This document shows, in pieces, positions 7,830 to 15,470 of a stretch of 64,000 bases of DNA. Origin of the DNA: Methylobacter sp015476545 (GTDB lineage Bacteria > Pseudomonadota > Gammaproteobacteria > Methylococcales > Methylomonadaceae); the NCBI RefSeq assembly GCF_052162025.1, contig NZ_CP197401.1, positions 124,001 to 188,000 of the forward strand. Reading direction: 5' to 3'. Every line of letters starts with the position of its first letter. Position 1 is the stretch's first letter. The position numbers and the translations under genes were made by a program. The notes under the pieces are model-generated. The model was not told where the DNA came from. It searched no databases and saw only the letters and a list, made by a program, of their open reading frames with translations.

Positions 7830-9035
7830 TTACCTCCTCGCCAGGGCGGCCACGGGGTCGAGGCGTGCGGCCTTCCGGGCCGGCAACACGCCGAATACGA
7901 GTCCCGTGAACAGGGACACGCCCAGCGCCGCCAGCAGCGCCCAGACCGGCAGGATGAACGGGAAGTTGGGATACAGCGCCTGCAGCACCCACAGCGTGAC
8001 GCGGCCCAGCACGACGCCCAGGACCGCGCCGGCCAGCGACAGCAGCGCCGCTTCGGTCAGAAACAGCGCGATCAGCTGGCGTTTTGTGGCGCCTAGCGCT
8101 TTCAGCAGACCGATTTCGGCCGTCCGCTGCGTGACGCTGACCAGCATGACATTCATGACCAGCACGCCGGCCACGGCCAGGCTGATGCCGGCGATGCTGG
8201 CCACGGTCAGGGTCAGTGCGGTCAGTATCTTGTCGAACGTGCTGACGACGCTGTCCTGCGTGATCAGTGTGATATCGTCCTCGCCTTCGTGCCGGGCCTT
8301 GATGATGGTTCTGATGTCCTCGGCGGCCTGAACCATGGCCTCCTTGGATTTAGTCTCGACCAGAATCCGGAACAGCGAGCTGGTATCGAACAGCGCCTGC
8401 GCCGAGGCGACCGGAATGATGACGATTTCATCGAAATCGGTGCCGATGGACTGGCCTTCCGAGGCCAGCACGCCGACCACGCGGAAACGGCGGTCGTTGA
8501 TGCGCAGCCATTCGCCGACCGCTGGCTTGCTGGGGAACAGTTGTTCGCGTATGGTCTGGCCGATCACGCAGACCGACATGGCTTTGTCGGGTTCCGCCTC
8601 CGGCAGGAAGCGGCCCTGCGCCATGCTCAGATGGCGCACGCGGATCAGGGCATGCGTCGAACCGAGGATATTGGTTTCGCGCTCCAGGCCTTCCGCCGAA
8701 ACCGGCGCGGAACCGACCGTTACCGGCGCGATGGCGGCCACATGGGGGCTCCTGAGTAGGGCATAGGCATCGTCCAGCGTCAGGTCGCGGGGCGTCTCGC
8801 CGAACATCGGCGGCGCAGCGCCCGTCGTTTCGGTGCGTCCCGGCAGCACGATGACCAGATGCGTGCCCAGCGATTCGAACTCATTGATGATATAAAGGCG
8901 GGCGCTTTCGCCCAAGGCCGTCAGCACCGTCACGGAAGCCACGCCGATGCTCATGGCCAGGATAATCAATATGGCGCGCAGGCGTTGCGCTCGGATCGCG
9001 CCAAAAGCATGAATTAAGGTGTCTTTGAAAAACAT
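7830..9035 (-). CDS. FtsX/MacB-type ABC transporter permease (first of a pair)
   Basis: 401 residues with the same layout as the next gene: an N-terminal helix (ILIILAMSIGVASVTVLTAL), a MacB periplasmic domain, then an FtsX core with VTQRTAEIGLLKALGATKRQL and the ending ARLDPVAALARR. AGGAG lies 8 bases before the ATG. Type VII ABC permeases couple ATP hydrolysis in the cytoplasm to conformational work in the periplasm (lipoprotein sorting, export of molecules already in the periplasm, or signalling). The order on the transcript is cupredoxin, cupredoxin, permease, permease, so a role with the copper proteins is possible. The missing ATPase must be encoded elsewhere. Confidence 0.9.
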   Translation of the reverse strand: MFFKDTLIHAFGAIRAQRLRAILIILAMSIGVASVTVLTALGESARLYIINEFESLGTHLVIVLPGRTETTGAAPPMFGETPRDLTLDDAYALLRSPHVAAIAPVTVGSAPVSAEGLERETNILGSTHALIRVRHLSMAQGRFLPEAEPDKAMSVCVIGQTIREQLFPSKPAVGEWLRINDRRFRVVGVLASEGQSIGTDFDEIVIIPVASAQALFDTSSLFRILVETKSKEAMVQAAEDIRTIIKARHEGEDDITLITQDSVVSTFDKILTALTLTVASIAGISLAVAGVLVMNVMLVSVTQRTAEIGLLKALGATKRQLIALFLTEAALLSLAGAVLGVVLGRVTLWVLQALYPNFPFILPVWALLAALGVSLFTGLVFGVLPARKAARLDPVAALARR

Positions 9036-9115
9036 GGGCTAACTCCTGTGGCCTTGGCCGTCCGCGCACAGACATGAACGGCCAATCAGGAGTAGCCTAA
9101 CCGAACTGCGGCCGG

Positions 9116-10111
9116 TTAAAAAGTGATTTTGCCGTAAACGGTCGCGTAGGCGGCGTTATCGCGCAGTTTTTTGTAGACGACCTGCGGATACCAGGTGCCT
9201 GAGGTCGACGGCAGCGCCACGATCAGGTCGGCGCGCTGGCCCGGCGAGATGTCGAGGCTGGTCACGGTCTTCGGCGTCGGCAAGGCCCGGCCGTCGCGGA
9301 TATAGACCGTGAACGGCTTCAGGTTGCCGCCCGTGTCCTTGATCTGGAACGTGGAATTGGTCGAATGCATGCCGACCAGGCGCAGCGCCACTTTCTTGTT
9401 TTTGGCCGCGGCCAAGGTCATGGCCGGCGCGCCAGTGGTTTTGCCTTCCTTGCCGGACAGCAGGAAATACTGAGGGTTGTAGTCGGCGAACACGGTCGAA
9501 TCGCCCGTGGCGGTGTGATAAGCCGGGTCTACCGTGCTTAACACATAAACCTGCGAGTAATCATAGGCTGTGGCCGCATCCTGATTCAGCCGATTCATGA
9601 AGTTGCCGGACCCGTCGCGCGGGCGCACGATGATGGCGCTGTACATGCCCATTTCCAGATGCTTGACCGTATGCACGTGGCAATGGTACGGATAGCTGCC
9701 TTCATGGCCGGCCGACGGCGCCCAGGTATAGGTGTCGCCGGTGACGCGATTGCCGTTGGTTTCCGGCACGCCGTCCTCATCGGTCTGCACGTCGGCGCCG
9801 TGCAGATGGACGGTATGACCATTGTACGGGGACATTTCTTGCGGCGTCATCATGTTCACGTTCAGCGTCAGGTTCAACGTGTCGCCGGCGCCGATTTCAA
9901 TAACCGGGCCCGGCACGGTGCCGCCGCCCATCATGCCGCCACCGCCCATGCCGCCGCTGCAGTCATAGTAGCCCCAGAACCTGACCGATTGGCCGCTCAG
10001 GGTCTTGCTCAAGGAACCGACGCAGAGGCTTTTGTTGATGGTCGCCGCTGATACAGGGGATGCAGCCAGGCCCAGAGCGCTTAATAATAAAATAGGTGCT
10101 GTTTTTTTCAT
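9116..10111 (-). CDS. Periplasmic multicopper oxidase-like cupredoxin protein with intact HxH and HCH sites
   Basis: 331 residues with a signal peptide (cleavage near PVSA, residue 22). A cupredoxin domain carries HTVHLHG (about residues 96-102) and YHCHVHTVKHLEMGM (about residues 141-155), the copper ligands of multicopper oxidases, including a type-1 Cys-His-Met set. A Met/Gly-rich stretch (GGMGGGGMMGGG) lies before it and may bind Cu(I). A second, degenerate cupredoxin-like domain follows without copper ligands. It is shorter than classical three-domain oxidases. The gene is 15 bases downstream of a second cupredoxin gene whose C-terminal domain keeps a different half of the site, so the two may work as a complex. 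Confidence 0.82.
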   Translation of the reverse strand: MKKTAPILLLSALGLAASPVSAATINKSLCVGSLSKTLSGQSVRFWGYYDCSGGMGGGGMMGGGTVPGPVIEIGAGDTLNLTLNVNMMTPQEMSPYNGHTVHLHGADVQTDEDGVPETNGNRVTGDTYTWAPSAGHEGSYPYHCHVHTVKHLEMGMYSAIIVRPRDGSGNFMNRLNQDAATAYDYSQVYVLSTVDPAYHTATGDSTVFADYNPQYFLLSGKEGKTTGAPAMTLAAAKNKKVALRLVGMHSTNSTFQIKDTGGNLKPFTVYIRDGRALPTPKTVTSLDISPGQRADLIVALPSTSGTWYPQVVYKKLRDNAAYATVYGKITF

Positions 10112-10126
10112 GGCTTTCCTCCTGGC

Positions 10127-11038
10127 TTAGTGCATCATGATCATGGTGGCGCCGCCGTTCAGGTACACGCCGTTGGCGGTCTCGGCCTGGGCGGTATGGA
10201 CATGCATCGGGTATTCGCCATACTGGTTGACGGTATAGAGCACTTCGGCCACGCTCATCGGCGGCACATTGATCGTATCCCACTGTTCAAACGGCGTCGG
10301 CTGGCGTACGCCGCTGACATTGATGACTTCAAAGTGGTTGCCGTGGAAATGCAGGGAATGGCTGAACTGGCCGGCGTTGACGATGCGCACCAGCGTTACT
10401 TCATCCATCATGCCCATGATCATGGTGTTGTGGTCCATCATGGCATCGAAACCGCCCAGGCCGTTGAGCATGAAGTAATTGGGCTTGTAGACGGCCGTAT
10501 CGACGTTGCCGCCGGTTGAGGCCACGTCGTTCCAGCGCGGCTTGTCCATATCGCTGATGACCCAGATCCGCTCATGGTCATAAGCGGGGCCGCCGGTCCA
10601 GGCGGTATTGCTATTGTCGGCCGGGCGCACGATCAGGGCGCCGTGCAGGCCCATTTCGCGATTGATATTGTTGTTCAGCGTGTCGCTGTAGAGGTAGCTG
10701 CCTGCTGTCGGCGCGGTAAACGAATAAATTTTGCTGCCGTTGGCGGCGATAGAATTGGTATCGGTCGTGACGTTCTGTACGACGAAATTGTGCGGCGCAT
10801 TGCGGTGGTTGTAGACGGTCACGTTGACGGTGTCGCCTTCATTGACGGTCAAAGTCGGTGCCGGCACGGCCGGCAGGCCGGCTGACTCGCCGTAGCCCCA
10901 TATCGACAGGGTCGTGCCGCCCGCGCCGGTAATGGTCAAATCGCCGTCGTCGATGTGCAGCGTAAAGTTGCGCTCGGCGGCATCAGCCGCGCTGTGCCCG
11001 AGCAGCAATAAAACAGTTAAACCGAGCTTTTTCAGCAT
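10127..11038 (-). CDS. Periplasmic multicopper oxidase-like protein with HSLHFHGNHF and MHVH motifs
   Basis: 303 residues with a signal peptide (ending near ADA, residue 20). The first cupredoxin domain keeps the fold but not the copper ligands (HNFVV; YSDTLNNNI where a YHCH loop is expected). The second domain has HSLHFHGNHFEV and YPMHVHTAQAE, matching the C-terminal copper segments of multicopper oxidases except that the type-1 cysteine of HCH is replaced by Met. A Met-rich loop (MMDHNTMIMGMMDE) lies between. It is the first gene of the four-gene unit, preceded by an AAGGA ribosome site and a sigma-54 promoter. Substrate unknown; copper handling or oxidation is inferred. Confidence 0.82.
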   Translation of the reverse strand: MLKKLGLTVLLLLGHSAADAAERNFTLHIDDGDLTITGAGGTTLSIWGYGESAGLPAVPAPTLTVNEGDTVNVTVYNHRNAPHNFVVQNVTTDTNSIAANGSKIYSFTAPTAGSYLYSDTLNNNINREMGLHGALIVRPADNSNTAWTGGPAYDHERIWVISDMDKPRWNDVASTGGNVDTAVYKPNYFMLNGLGGFDAMMDHNTMIMGMMDEVTLVRIVNAGQFSHSLHFHGNHFEVINVSGVRQPTPFEQWDTINVPPMSVAEVLYTVNQYGEYPMHVHTAQAETANGVYLNGGATMIMMH

Positions 11039-11056
11039 GCTTGTCCTTCCTTATTT

Positions 11057-11076
11057 TTGTAATTATAAAATTACAA
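11057..11076. promoter_or_regulatory. 20-bp inverted repeat near the predicted transcription start
   Basis: TTGTAATT (11057-11064) and AATTACAA (11069-11076) are perfect inverted arms with four bases between. With the sigma-54 promoter at 11081-11098 on the minus strand, transcription should start about here. This may be a repressor site or a hairpin in the leader. Confidence 0.45.
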
Positions 11077-11080
11077 CTAA

Positions 11081-11098
11081 GGGCAATAAGCGTGCCTG
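11081..11098 (-). promoter_or_regulatory. Sigma-54 promoter of the copper-protein/permease operon
   Basis: The minus strand reads CAGGCACGCTTATTGCCC: GGCACG (-24), four bases, TTGC (-12), with the GG and GC exactly ten bases apart as sigma-54 (RpoN) requires. It lies 43-60 bases before the start codon at 11038. The known consensus is TGGCACG-N4-TTGCW; only the flanking T and W differ. Confidence 0.68.
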
Positions 11099-11155
11099 CT
11101 GAATATGTTAATAAAAACAATGGATTAGAGATTGAGCATTGTCTGTCTTAAAAAA

Positions 11156-11198
11156 ACTGTGTCATATGCCGCAGTTTTAGTGTGGCATATGACACAGT
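11156..11198. promoter_or_regulatory. Long inverted repeat, candidate enhancer site for a sigma-54 activator
   Basis: 15-base perfect arms: ACTGTGTCATATGCC at 11156-11170 and its complement GGCATATGACACAGT at 11184-11198, with 13 bases between. Each arm contains CATATG. The element lies about 60-115 bases upstream of the sigma-54 promoter, the usual range for an enhancer-binding activator. No T-run follows, so a terminator for the mltB gene that ends at 11236 is less likely. Confidence 0.55.
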
Positions 11199-11235
11199 CG
11201 ATACTATGAATGCACCTGCAAAAACAGGGCAAGGA

Positions 11236-12345
11236 TTACATGCGGTCGCGTCTCATGACCAGCGCCGGCCCGCCCTGAGTGGCGGCATAACGCTGCTTGA
11301 TGGCCTGCGCCAGCTGATGCACGGCCATGGCATACTTGTCGCTGTTGTTGTAACGCTTGATCACCTTGAAATTGGGATAAACCTGCCAGAACTCATTGCC
11401 TTCATAAGTGCTCAGGGCAATGGTCGAGGCGCTGTTGCGGCCATGAGCCTGATGCGCGACGGGTTTGCTGGGCTGCCAGCCGCTGCGCGAGAAATAGTGC
11501 GCGACGCTGCCGATCGCATCATGCTGATTCCACAGATTGCGCACGCCGTTGTTATCGAAATCGACAGCCAGGCGGCGGAAGCTGCTCGGCATGAACTGTC
11601 CAAGGCCCATGGCTCCGGCCCAGGAACCGACCGGCTCAAAAGGTTCGAAGCCTTCCTCGCGCGTCATGAGCAGGAAGTTCTCCAGTTCCGTGGCAAAAAA
11701 CGAGGCGCGTCTCTCGGTATCGAACGCCAAAGTAGCCAGGGCATTGAAAATGCAGGTCTTGCCGATGTTGCGGCCGAAGTAGGTCTCGACGCCGATGATC
11801 GCGACGATATATTCGGGATCGACGCCATAAGTGGCGCTGGCTCTCTGGATCACGTCGGCATTTTCAGCCCAGAACTCGGCGCCATGGGCGATATGCTCAC
11901 TGGTCAAAAATTTGCTGCGGTAGCGCGACCAGCTGCCCGGTTTCGGGATACTGGGGCCGGAGCTGGGACCTTTCTGGGCATTTTCAAGGCGGATCACGGA
12001 ATCCAAGCGTGTGGCCTGCGAGAACAGGGCGTTCAGATACTTTTCCGAGAAACCGTGTTTTTGCACCATGTGCCGGATAAAGGTATGCACGGGTTGGGAG
12101 TAGGCATAAATCCCGGTCAATGCATCGGCTGAATGGACAAGGGAGGACGTGGATTTTCGGTAGGGTTGAAGCGGCGGGATTGTGTTTTTTCCCGTTGTAT
12201 TAGGCTGGGATGGAACCCGGTTCTGCGGCTTCATAGAGCCCAGCGTATCGGAGCGGTAATTCTCCGTATCACTGGCACAGCCGACGAGCAGCAAGGTCAA
12301 GGCCAGTTTGGCTGCCCTTTTATAAACTACATTTGTTATTAGCAT
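11236..12345 (-). CDS. mltB: Lytic murein transglycosylase B family lipoprotein
   Basis: 369 residues. A lipobox LLLVGC near residue 23 predicts an outer-membrane lipoprotein. The transglycosylase domain shows IIGVETYFGR (catalytic Glu about residue 204) and the substrate-groove motif AGAMGLGQFMPSS, followed by DAIGSVAHYFSRSGW, all typical of the SltB/MltB family. It cleaves the MurNAc-GlcNAc bond with formation of a 1,6-anhydro end. A Pro/Ser/Thr-rich linker (residues about 30-70) separates the lipid anchor from the enzyme. It is transcribed alone; the copper-protein promoter region begins right after its stop. Confidence 0.9.
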   Translation of the reverse strand: MLITNVVYKRAAKLALTLLLVGCASDTENYRSDTLGSMKPQNRVPSQPNTTGKNTIPPLQPYRKSTSSLVHSADALTGIYAYSQPVHTFIRHMVQKHGFSEKYLNALFSQATRLDSVIRLENAQKGPSSGPSIPKPGSWSRYRSKFLTSEHIAHGAEFWAENADVIQRASATYGVDPEYIVAIIGVETYFGRNIGKTCIFNALATLAFDTERRASFFATELENFLLMTREEGFEPFEPVGSWAGAMGLGQFMPSSFRRLAVDFDNNGVRNLWNQHDAIGSVAHYFSRSGWQPSKPVAHQAHGRNSASTIALSTYEGNEFWQVYPNFKVIKRYNNSDKYAMAVHQLAQAIKQRYAATQGGPALVMRRDRM

Positions 12346-12483
12346 GATTTTGTCTTCTTATTGATTAGCGGTCCCCATTAAAAGAGCACCATTACATCCA
12401 TACGGCACGGAAAATCCGTCCCGGCTCCAATTAACAGAGATAGGCCTGCGCTAACGCAGCTTGATCCCTAAGCTAATTATTGG

Positions 12484-12981
12484 CTATTTCATCGTTATTG
12501 TTAAGCCCGCGCTGCAAAAAAACACCCGCTCGCAGTGCTGCCCGATTAATTGCGCAGCCTTGCCTGACAGGTCCGCAAACCGCCGCGCCAAAGGGTTGTC
12601 GGGAATGATGCCGAGCCCGACTTCATTGTGCACCAGCACCATATCGCACGGCAGTTTCAGCACCGCTTCCAGTTCGTTCAGGATATCGGCCTCGCGGTAT
12701 TCGTGATGCAGCATGTTGTTGAGCCACATCGATACGCATTCGATCAGAACGGGCTTGCGGCAATCCTTCAGTATCTCGAACAGCCTGACGGGTTCTTCCA
12801 GCGTGTCAAAAAAATCCTGTCGGCGCTGTTGGTGAATGGCGATGCGTGCTCGCATCTCGTCGTCGAAAAATTCGGTCGTGGCCAGATAGTAAGGCTTGAG
12901 GCCATCGGCCTGCTGCAATATATAGGTTTCGGCCAGTCGGGATTTGCCGCTTTTGACTCCGCCTACGAACAGCGTCTTCAT
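12484..12981 (-). CDS. cobU: Adenosylcobinamide kinase / adenosylcobinamide-phosphate guanylyltransferase
   Basis: 165 residues, slightly short for the family. The P-loop GGVKSGKS is at residues 7-14, and the CobU signature HNEVGLGIIPDNPLARRF lies in the last third. The enzyme phosphorylates adenosylcobinamide and adds GMP, making the substrate for CobS. The start overlaps the stop of cbiB by four bases (ATGA), so translation is probably coupled. It is the last gene of the minus-strand cobalamin cluster. The C-terminus ends soon after the last strand (FFCSAGLTITMK). Confidence 0.92.
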   Translation of the reverse strand: MKTLFVGGVKSGKSRLAETYILQQADGLKPYYLATTEFFDDEMRARIAIHQQRRQDFFDTLEEPVRLFEILKDCRKPVLIECVSMWLNNMLHHEYREADILNELEAVLKLPCDMVLVHNEVGLGIIPDNPLARRFADLSGKAAQLIGQHCERVFFCSAGLTITMK

Positions 12982-13874
12982 GTCAGCAAGGCTCCCGCTA
13001 TCAGGATTCCCAGCACGATAAAATTAATGCCCGTTTTCATGTTTAATGCCTGTTTCAGTGTTGTTTGGTTGACCGGGTTGATGGCAGAGCCCAATACCGG
13101 CTTGTGCTTGATGCGGCCATGATAGCTGGCGTCGCCCCCTAGCGCCACACCTAATGCGCCGGCCATGGCCGCGATCGGGAAACCGGCATTGGGGCTTTCG
13201 AGCTTGCCGCCGTCGCGCCGGCAACATTGCCAGGCGCGCTTTTTGTCATCGGCCAGCGCAATGATCAGCAGCGCCGTCAGTCGGGCCGGCAGGTAATTGG
13301 CGATATCGTCCAGCCGGGCTGCCACCTTGCCGAAGTAAAAATAGCGCTCGGTCTTGTAGCCGATCATCGAATCCATCGTATTGATGGCTTTATAGACGGC
13401 GATGCCGGGCAGCCCGAACAGGACCAGATAAAACAGCGGCGCGATGACGCCGTCGCTGAGGTTTTCGGCCCAGGTTTCCAGCGCGGCTTTATGGACTTCC
13501 GTTTCGGTCATGGCCTGCGTATCGCGGCTGACCAGATAGCTCAACGCCTGCCTGGGGTTCTCGGCCGTCAGCAGGCCGGCAACGCTGGCGTGCAGCATGT
13601 GCATGGCCAGGCCGGTCGAGGCCAGCACGGCCAATATCGGCAAAGACAGCCAGACTGGCAGCCCGCCGGCCAGGTTAGCCAGCGTGACGGCTATCGACAG
13701 CGTCAGCGCCAGCAGGCCGAGCACGAGCAGGGCGCCGGTCATGATGCGGCCTTGGTAAAACCGCCGCTCGAAGGCCGAAATGAAATCGCCCATCCACATC
13801 ACAGGATGCTTGCCGGGCAGCTCGCCGATGGCCAGATCGAGCAGATAGGCCAGTAACGCCAGTTCAAAATACAT
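12978..13874 (-). CDS. cbiB: Adenosylcobinamide-phosphate synthase, membrane protein
   Basis: 298 residues with about five to six hydrophobic segments. Family motifs are LAYLLDLAIGELPGKHPVMWMG at the start (Asp and His-Pro), ETWAENLSDGVIAPLFY in the middle and AMAGALGVALGGDASYHG near the end. CbiB joins the aminopropanol arm made by CobD to cobyric acid at the inner membrane. It overlaps cobU by four bases and is separated from cobQ by about 100 bases that hold a palindromic repeat. Confidence 0.92.
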   Translation of the reverse strand: MYFELALLAYLLDLAIGELPGKHPVMWMGDFISAFERRFYQGRIMTGALLVLGLLALTLSIAVTLANLAGGLPVWLSLPILAVLASTGLAMHMLHASVAGLLTAENPRQALSYLVSRDTQAMTETEVHKAALETWAENLSDGVIAPLFYLVLFGLPGIAVYKAINTMDSMIGYKTERYFYFGKVAARLDDIANYLPARLTALLIIALADDKKRAWQCCRRDGGKLESPNAGFPIAAMAGALGVALGGDASYHGRIKHKPVLGSAINPVNQTTLKQALNMKTGINFIVLGILIAGALLT

Positions 13875-13892
13875 CGGTCAGCCCTGCATAAA

Positions 13893-13954
13893 TGTAGGGT
13901 ACGCACCGCGTACCCTTTTCAAAGTCCCAAAAGGTACGCGGTGCGTACCCTACA
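13893..13954. repeat. Family-1 palindromic repeat (GTAGGGTACGC type)
   Basis: TGTAGGGTACGCACCGCGTACC is followed by TTTTC, a short middle, then the inverse. Each half also folds on itself (GGTACGC-ACC-GCGTACC), so the unit is two small hairpins next to T/A tracts, within one large palindrome. It sits between cobQ and cbiB inside the operon and could lower downstream expression. Confidence 0.85.
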
Positions 13955-13975
13955 CAACGGATTTTTATAGCCATA

Positions 13976-15373
13976 TCAATCCTGCAACGCCGCCAGAATC
14001 GCCGCTATATCCAGTTGCTGCGCGACCATGTCGGCAAAGCCCTGTATTTCAGCTTCGCGGTAGGCTTCATAGTTGTAGCCCCGGTAGGCCGGACTGATGG
14101 CTTTGAGATAAGCAGTGCGAAAGTCGTCATTATCGAAAATGCCGTGCACATGGGTGCCGGCGACATTTTCCTGCCGATGCGCCAAAGGATAATTGGCCAT
14201 GCGCCCACAATGAATCTCATAGCCCTTGATGGCCGGGCATGAAAACAGATCGTATTGCCCGCGCTTCAGTATTTTCGGGGTTTTATAGACCACCGTATCA
14301 TCGAACAGTCCCAGGCCTGTTTCGCTGCCGGCAATTTCATGCTCAAGGGCATCGGGATCATGCAATGTCTTGCAGAACATCTGATAGCCGCCGCAGATGC
14401 CGAACACCGGTTTTTTAAGCCGCCGGATCTCATCGAACAAGCCCTGGGCTTTCAGCCAGTGCAGGTCGCGGATCACGGTCTTGCTGCCCGGCAGCAGCAC
14501 TATGTCGAACTCGGCCAGCGGCCGGTAGGCTTGGATCAGTTCCACATGCACCTCGGCATCGGCCATCAGCGCATCGAGATCGTTGTAGTTTGCCAGGCCC
14601 GGATAGGCGATCACGGCGGCGCGGATTTTGACATCGTTCAGTCGCTGCCGGTAATTCTGCAGCGACTGCGAGTCTTCCATGTCGATATTCAAAGGGTGGA
14701 AAGGCAGTACGCCCAGCACGGGCACGCCGAAACGCTCGCGGATGATCTTCTCGCCCTCGTCAAAAAAGCGCCGGTCGCCGCGGAATTTGTTGACAACGAC
14801 GCCGATCAGATTGGCGCGCATGACCGGGTCCATCAGCGCCAGCGTGCCATAAATCGACGCGAAAACGCCGCCGCGCTCGATGTCCGCGACCAGAATGTTT
14901 TTGGTGTTGAAGGTCTTGGCGATGAAGGTGTTCGACAGATCCTTGTGCAGCAGATTCAGCTCCACGGGCGAGCCCGCGCCTTCGGCGACAATCAGGTCAT
15001 AGGACTGCTGCAAAGTCGAAAACGCCTGCCGAACCTGCTGTTTCAGATTGTCGATCTCATCGTAATAGGCGGCGATCGACTCGTTTTTGTAAACCTGGCC
15101 GTTGACGACGACCTGCACGCAGCCGTTGCCGTGCGACTTGAGCAGCACCGGATTGAACAGCACGCTGGGCTCGACGCGCGCGGCCTCGGCCTGCAGGCAT
15201 TGGGCACGCGAAATCTCGCCGCCTTCCTGCGTGACGGCCGAATTGTTCGAGACGTTCTGCGCCTTGAATGGCGCGACGCGCAGACCGCGGTCGGCAAAAA
15301 TGCGGCACAGGGCCGTGACCAGCGTGGTCTTGCCGGCATCCGAACTGGTGCCGAAAACTGCTAAGGGTTTCAT
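13976..15373 (-). CDS. cobQ: Cobyric acid synthase (glutamine-hydrolysing)
   Basis: 465 residues. The N-terminal ATP-binding domain has FGTSSDAGKTTLVTALCR (P-loop about residues 8-15) and PFKAQNVSNNS. The C-terminal class I glutamine amidotransferase domain has the nucleophile Cys in FGICGGYQMF (about residue 325) and the His in GTHVHGIFDND. It amidates the four remaining side chains of adenosylcobyric acid a,c-diamide. Start at the ATG at 15373, directly before KPLAVFG. It lies between cobD and cbiB on the same strand. Confidence 0.94.
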   Translation of the reverse strand: MKPLAVFGTSSDAGKTTLVTALCRIFADRGLRVAPFKAQNVSNNSAVTQEGGEISRAQCLQAEAARVEPSVLFNPVLLKSHGNGCVQVVVNGQVYKNESIAAYYDEIDNLKQQVRQAFSTLQQSYDLIVAEGAGSPVELNLLHKDLSNTFIAKTFNTKNILVADIERGGVFASIYGTLALMDPVMRANLIGVVVNKFRGDRRFFDEGEKIIRERFGVPVLGVLPFHPLNIDMEDSQSLQNYRQRLNDVKIRAAVIAYPGLANYNDLDALMADAEVHVELIQAYRPLAEFDIVLLPGSKTVIRDLHWLKAQGLFDEIRRLKKPVFGICGGYQMFCKTLHDPDALEHEIAGSETGLGLFDDTVVYKTPKILKRGQYDLFSCPAIKGYEIHCGRMANYPLAHRQENVAGTHVHGIFDNDDFRTAYLKAISPAYRGYNYEAYREAEIQGFADMVAQQLDIAAILAALQD

Positions 15374-15398
15374 TTCAATAATCGCCTAAGGGTTTTTA

Positions 15399-15468
15399 TT
15401 CACCACGAAGGACATAGAGAACACGAAGTTTATATTTTCTTCGTGTCCTTCGTGATCTTCGTGGTGAA
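15399..15468. repeat. CACGAAG-rich palindromic repeat
   Basis: TTCACCACGAAG (15399-15410) and CTTCGTGGTGAA (15457-15468) are perfect inverted arms, with inner CACGAAG/CTTCGTG copies. A partial copy (ACCACGAAGG) is seen at about 16530-16545 next to the IS110 element. This is intergenic repeat DNA between cobD and cobQ. Confidence 0.75.
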
Positions 15469-15470
15469 AG

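Noticed and set aside
6628..7992. Long version of the second permease starting at 7992
   Set aside because: The first 55 residues are the shadow of the upstream permease frame and are Arg/Gly/Pro-rich. GGAGG before the ATG at 7827 fixes the start.
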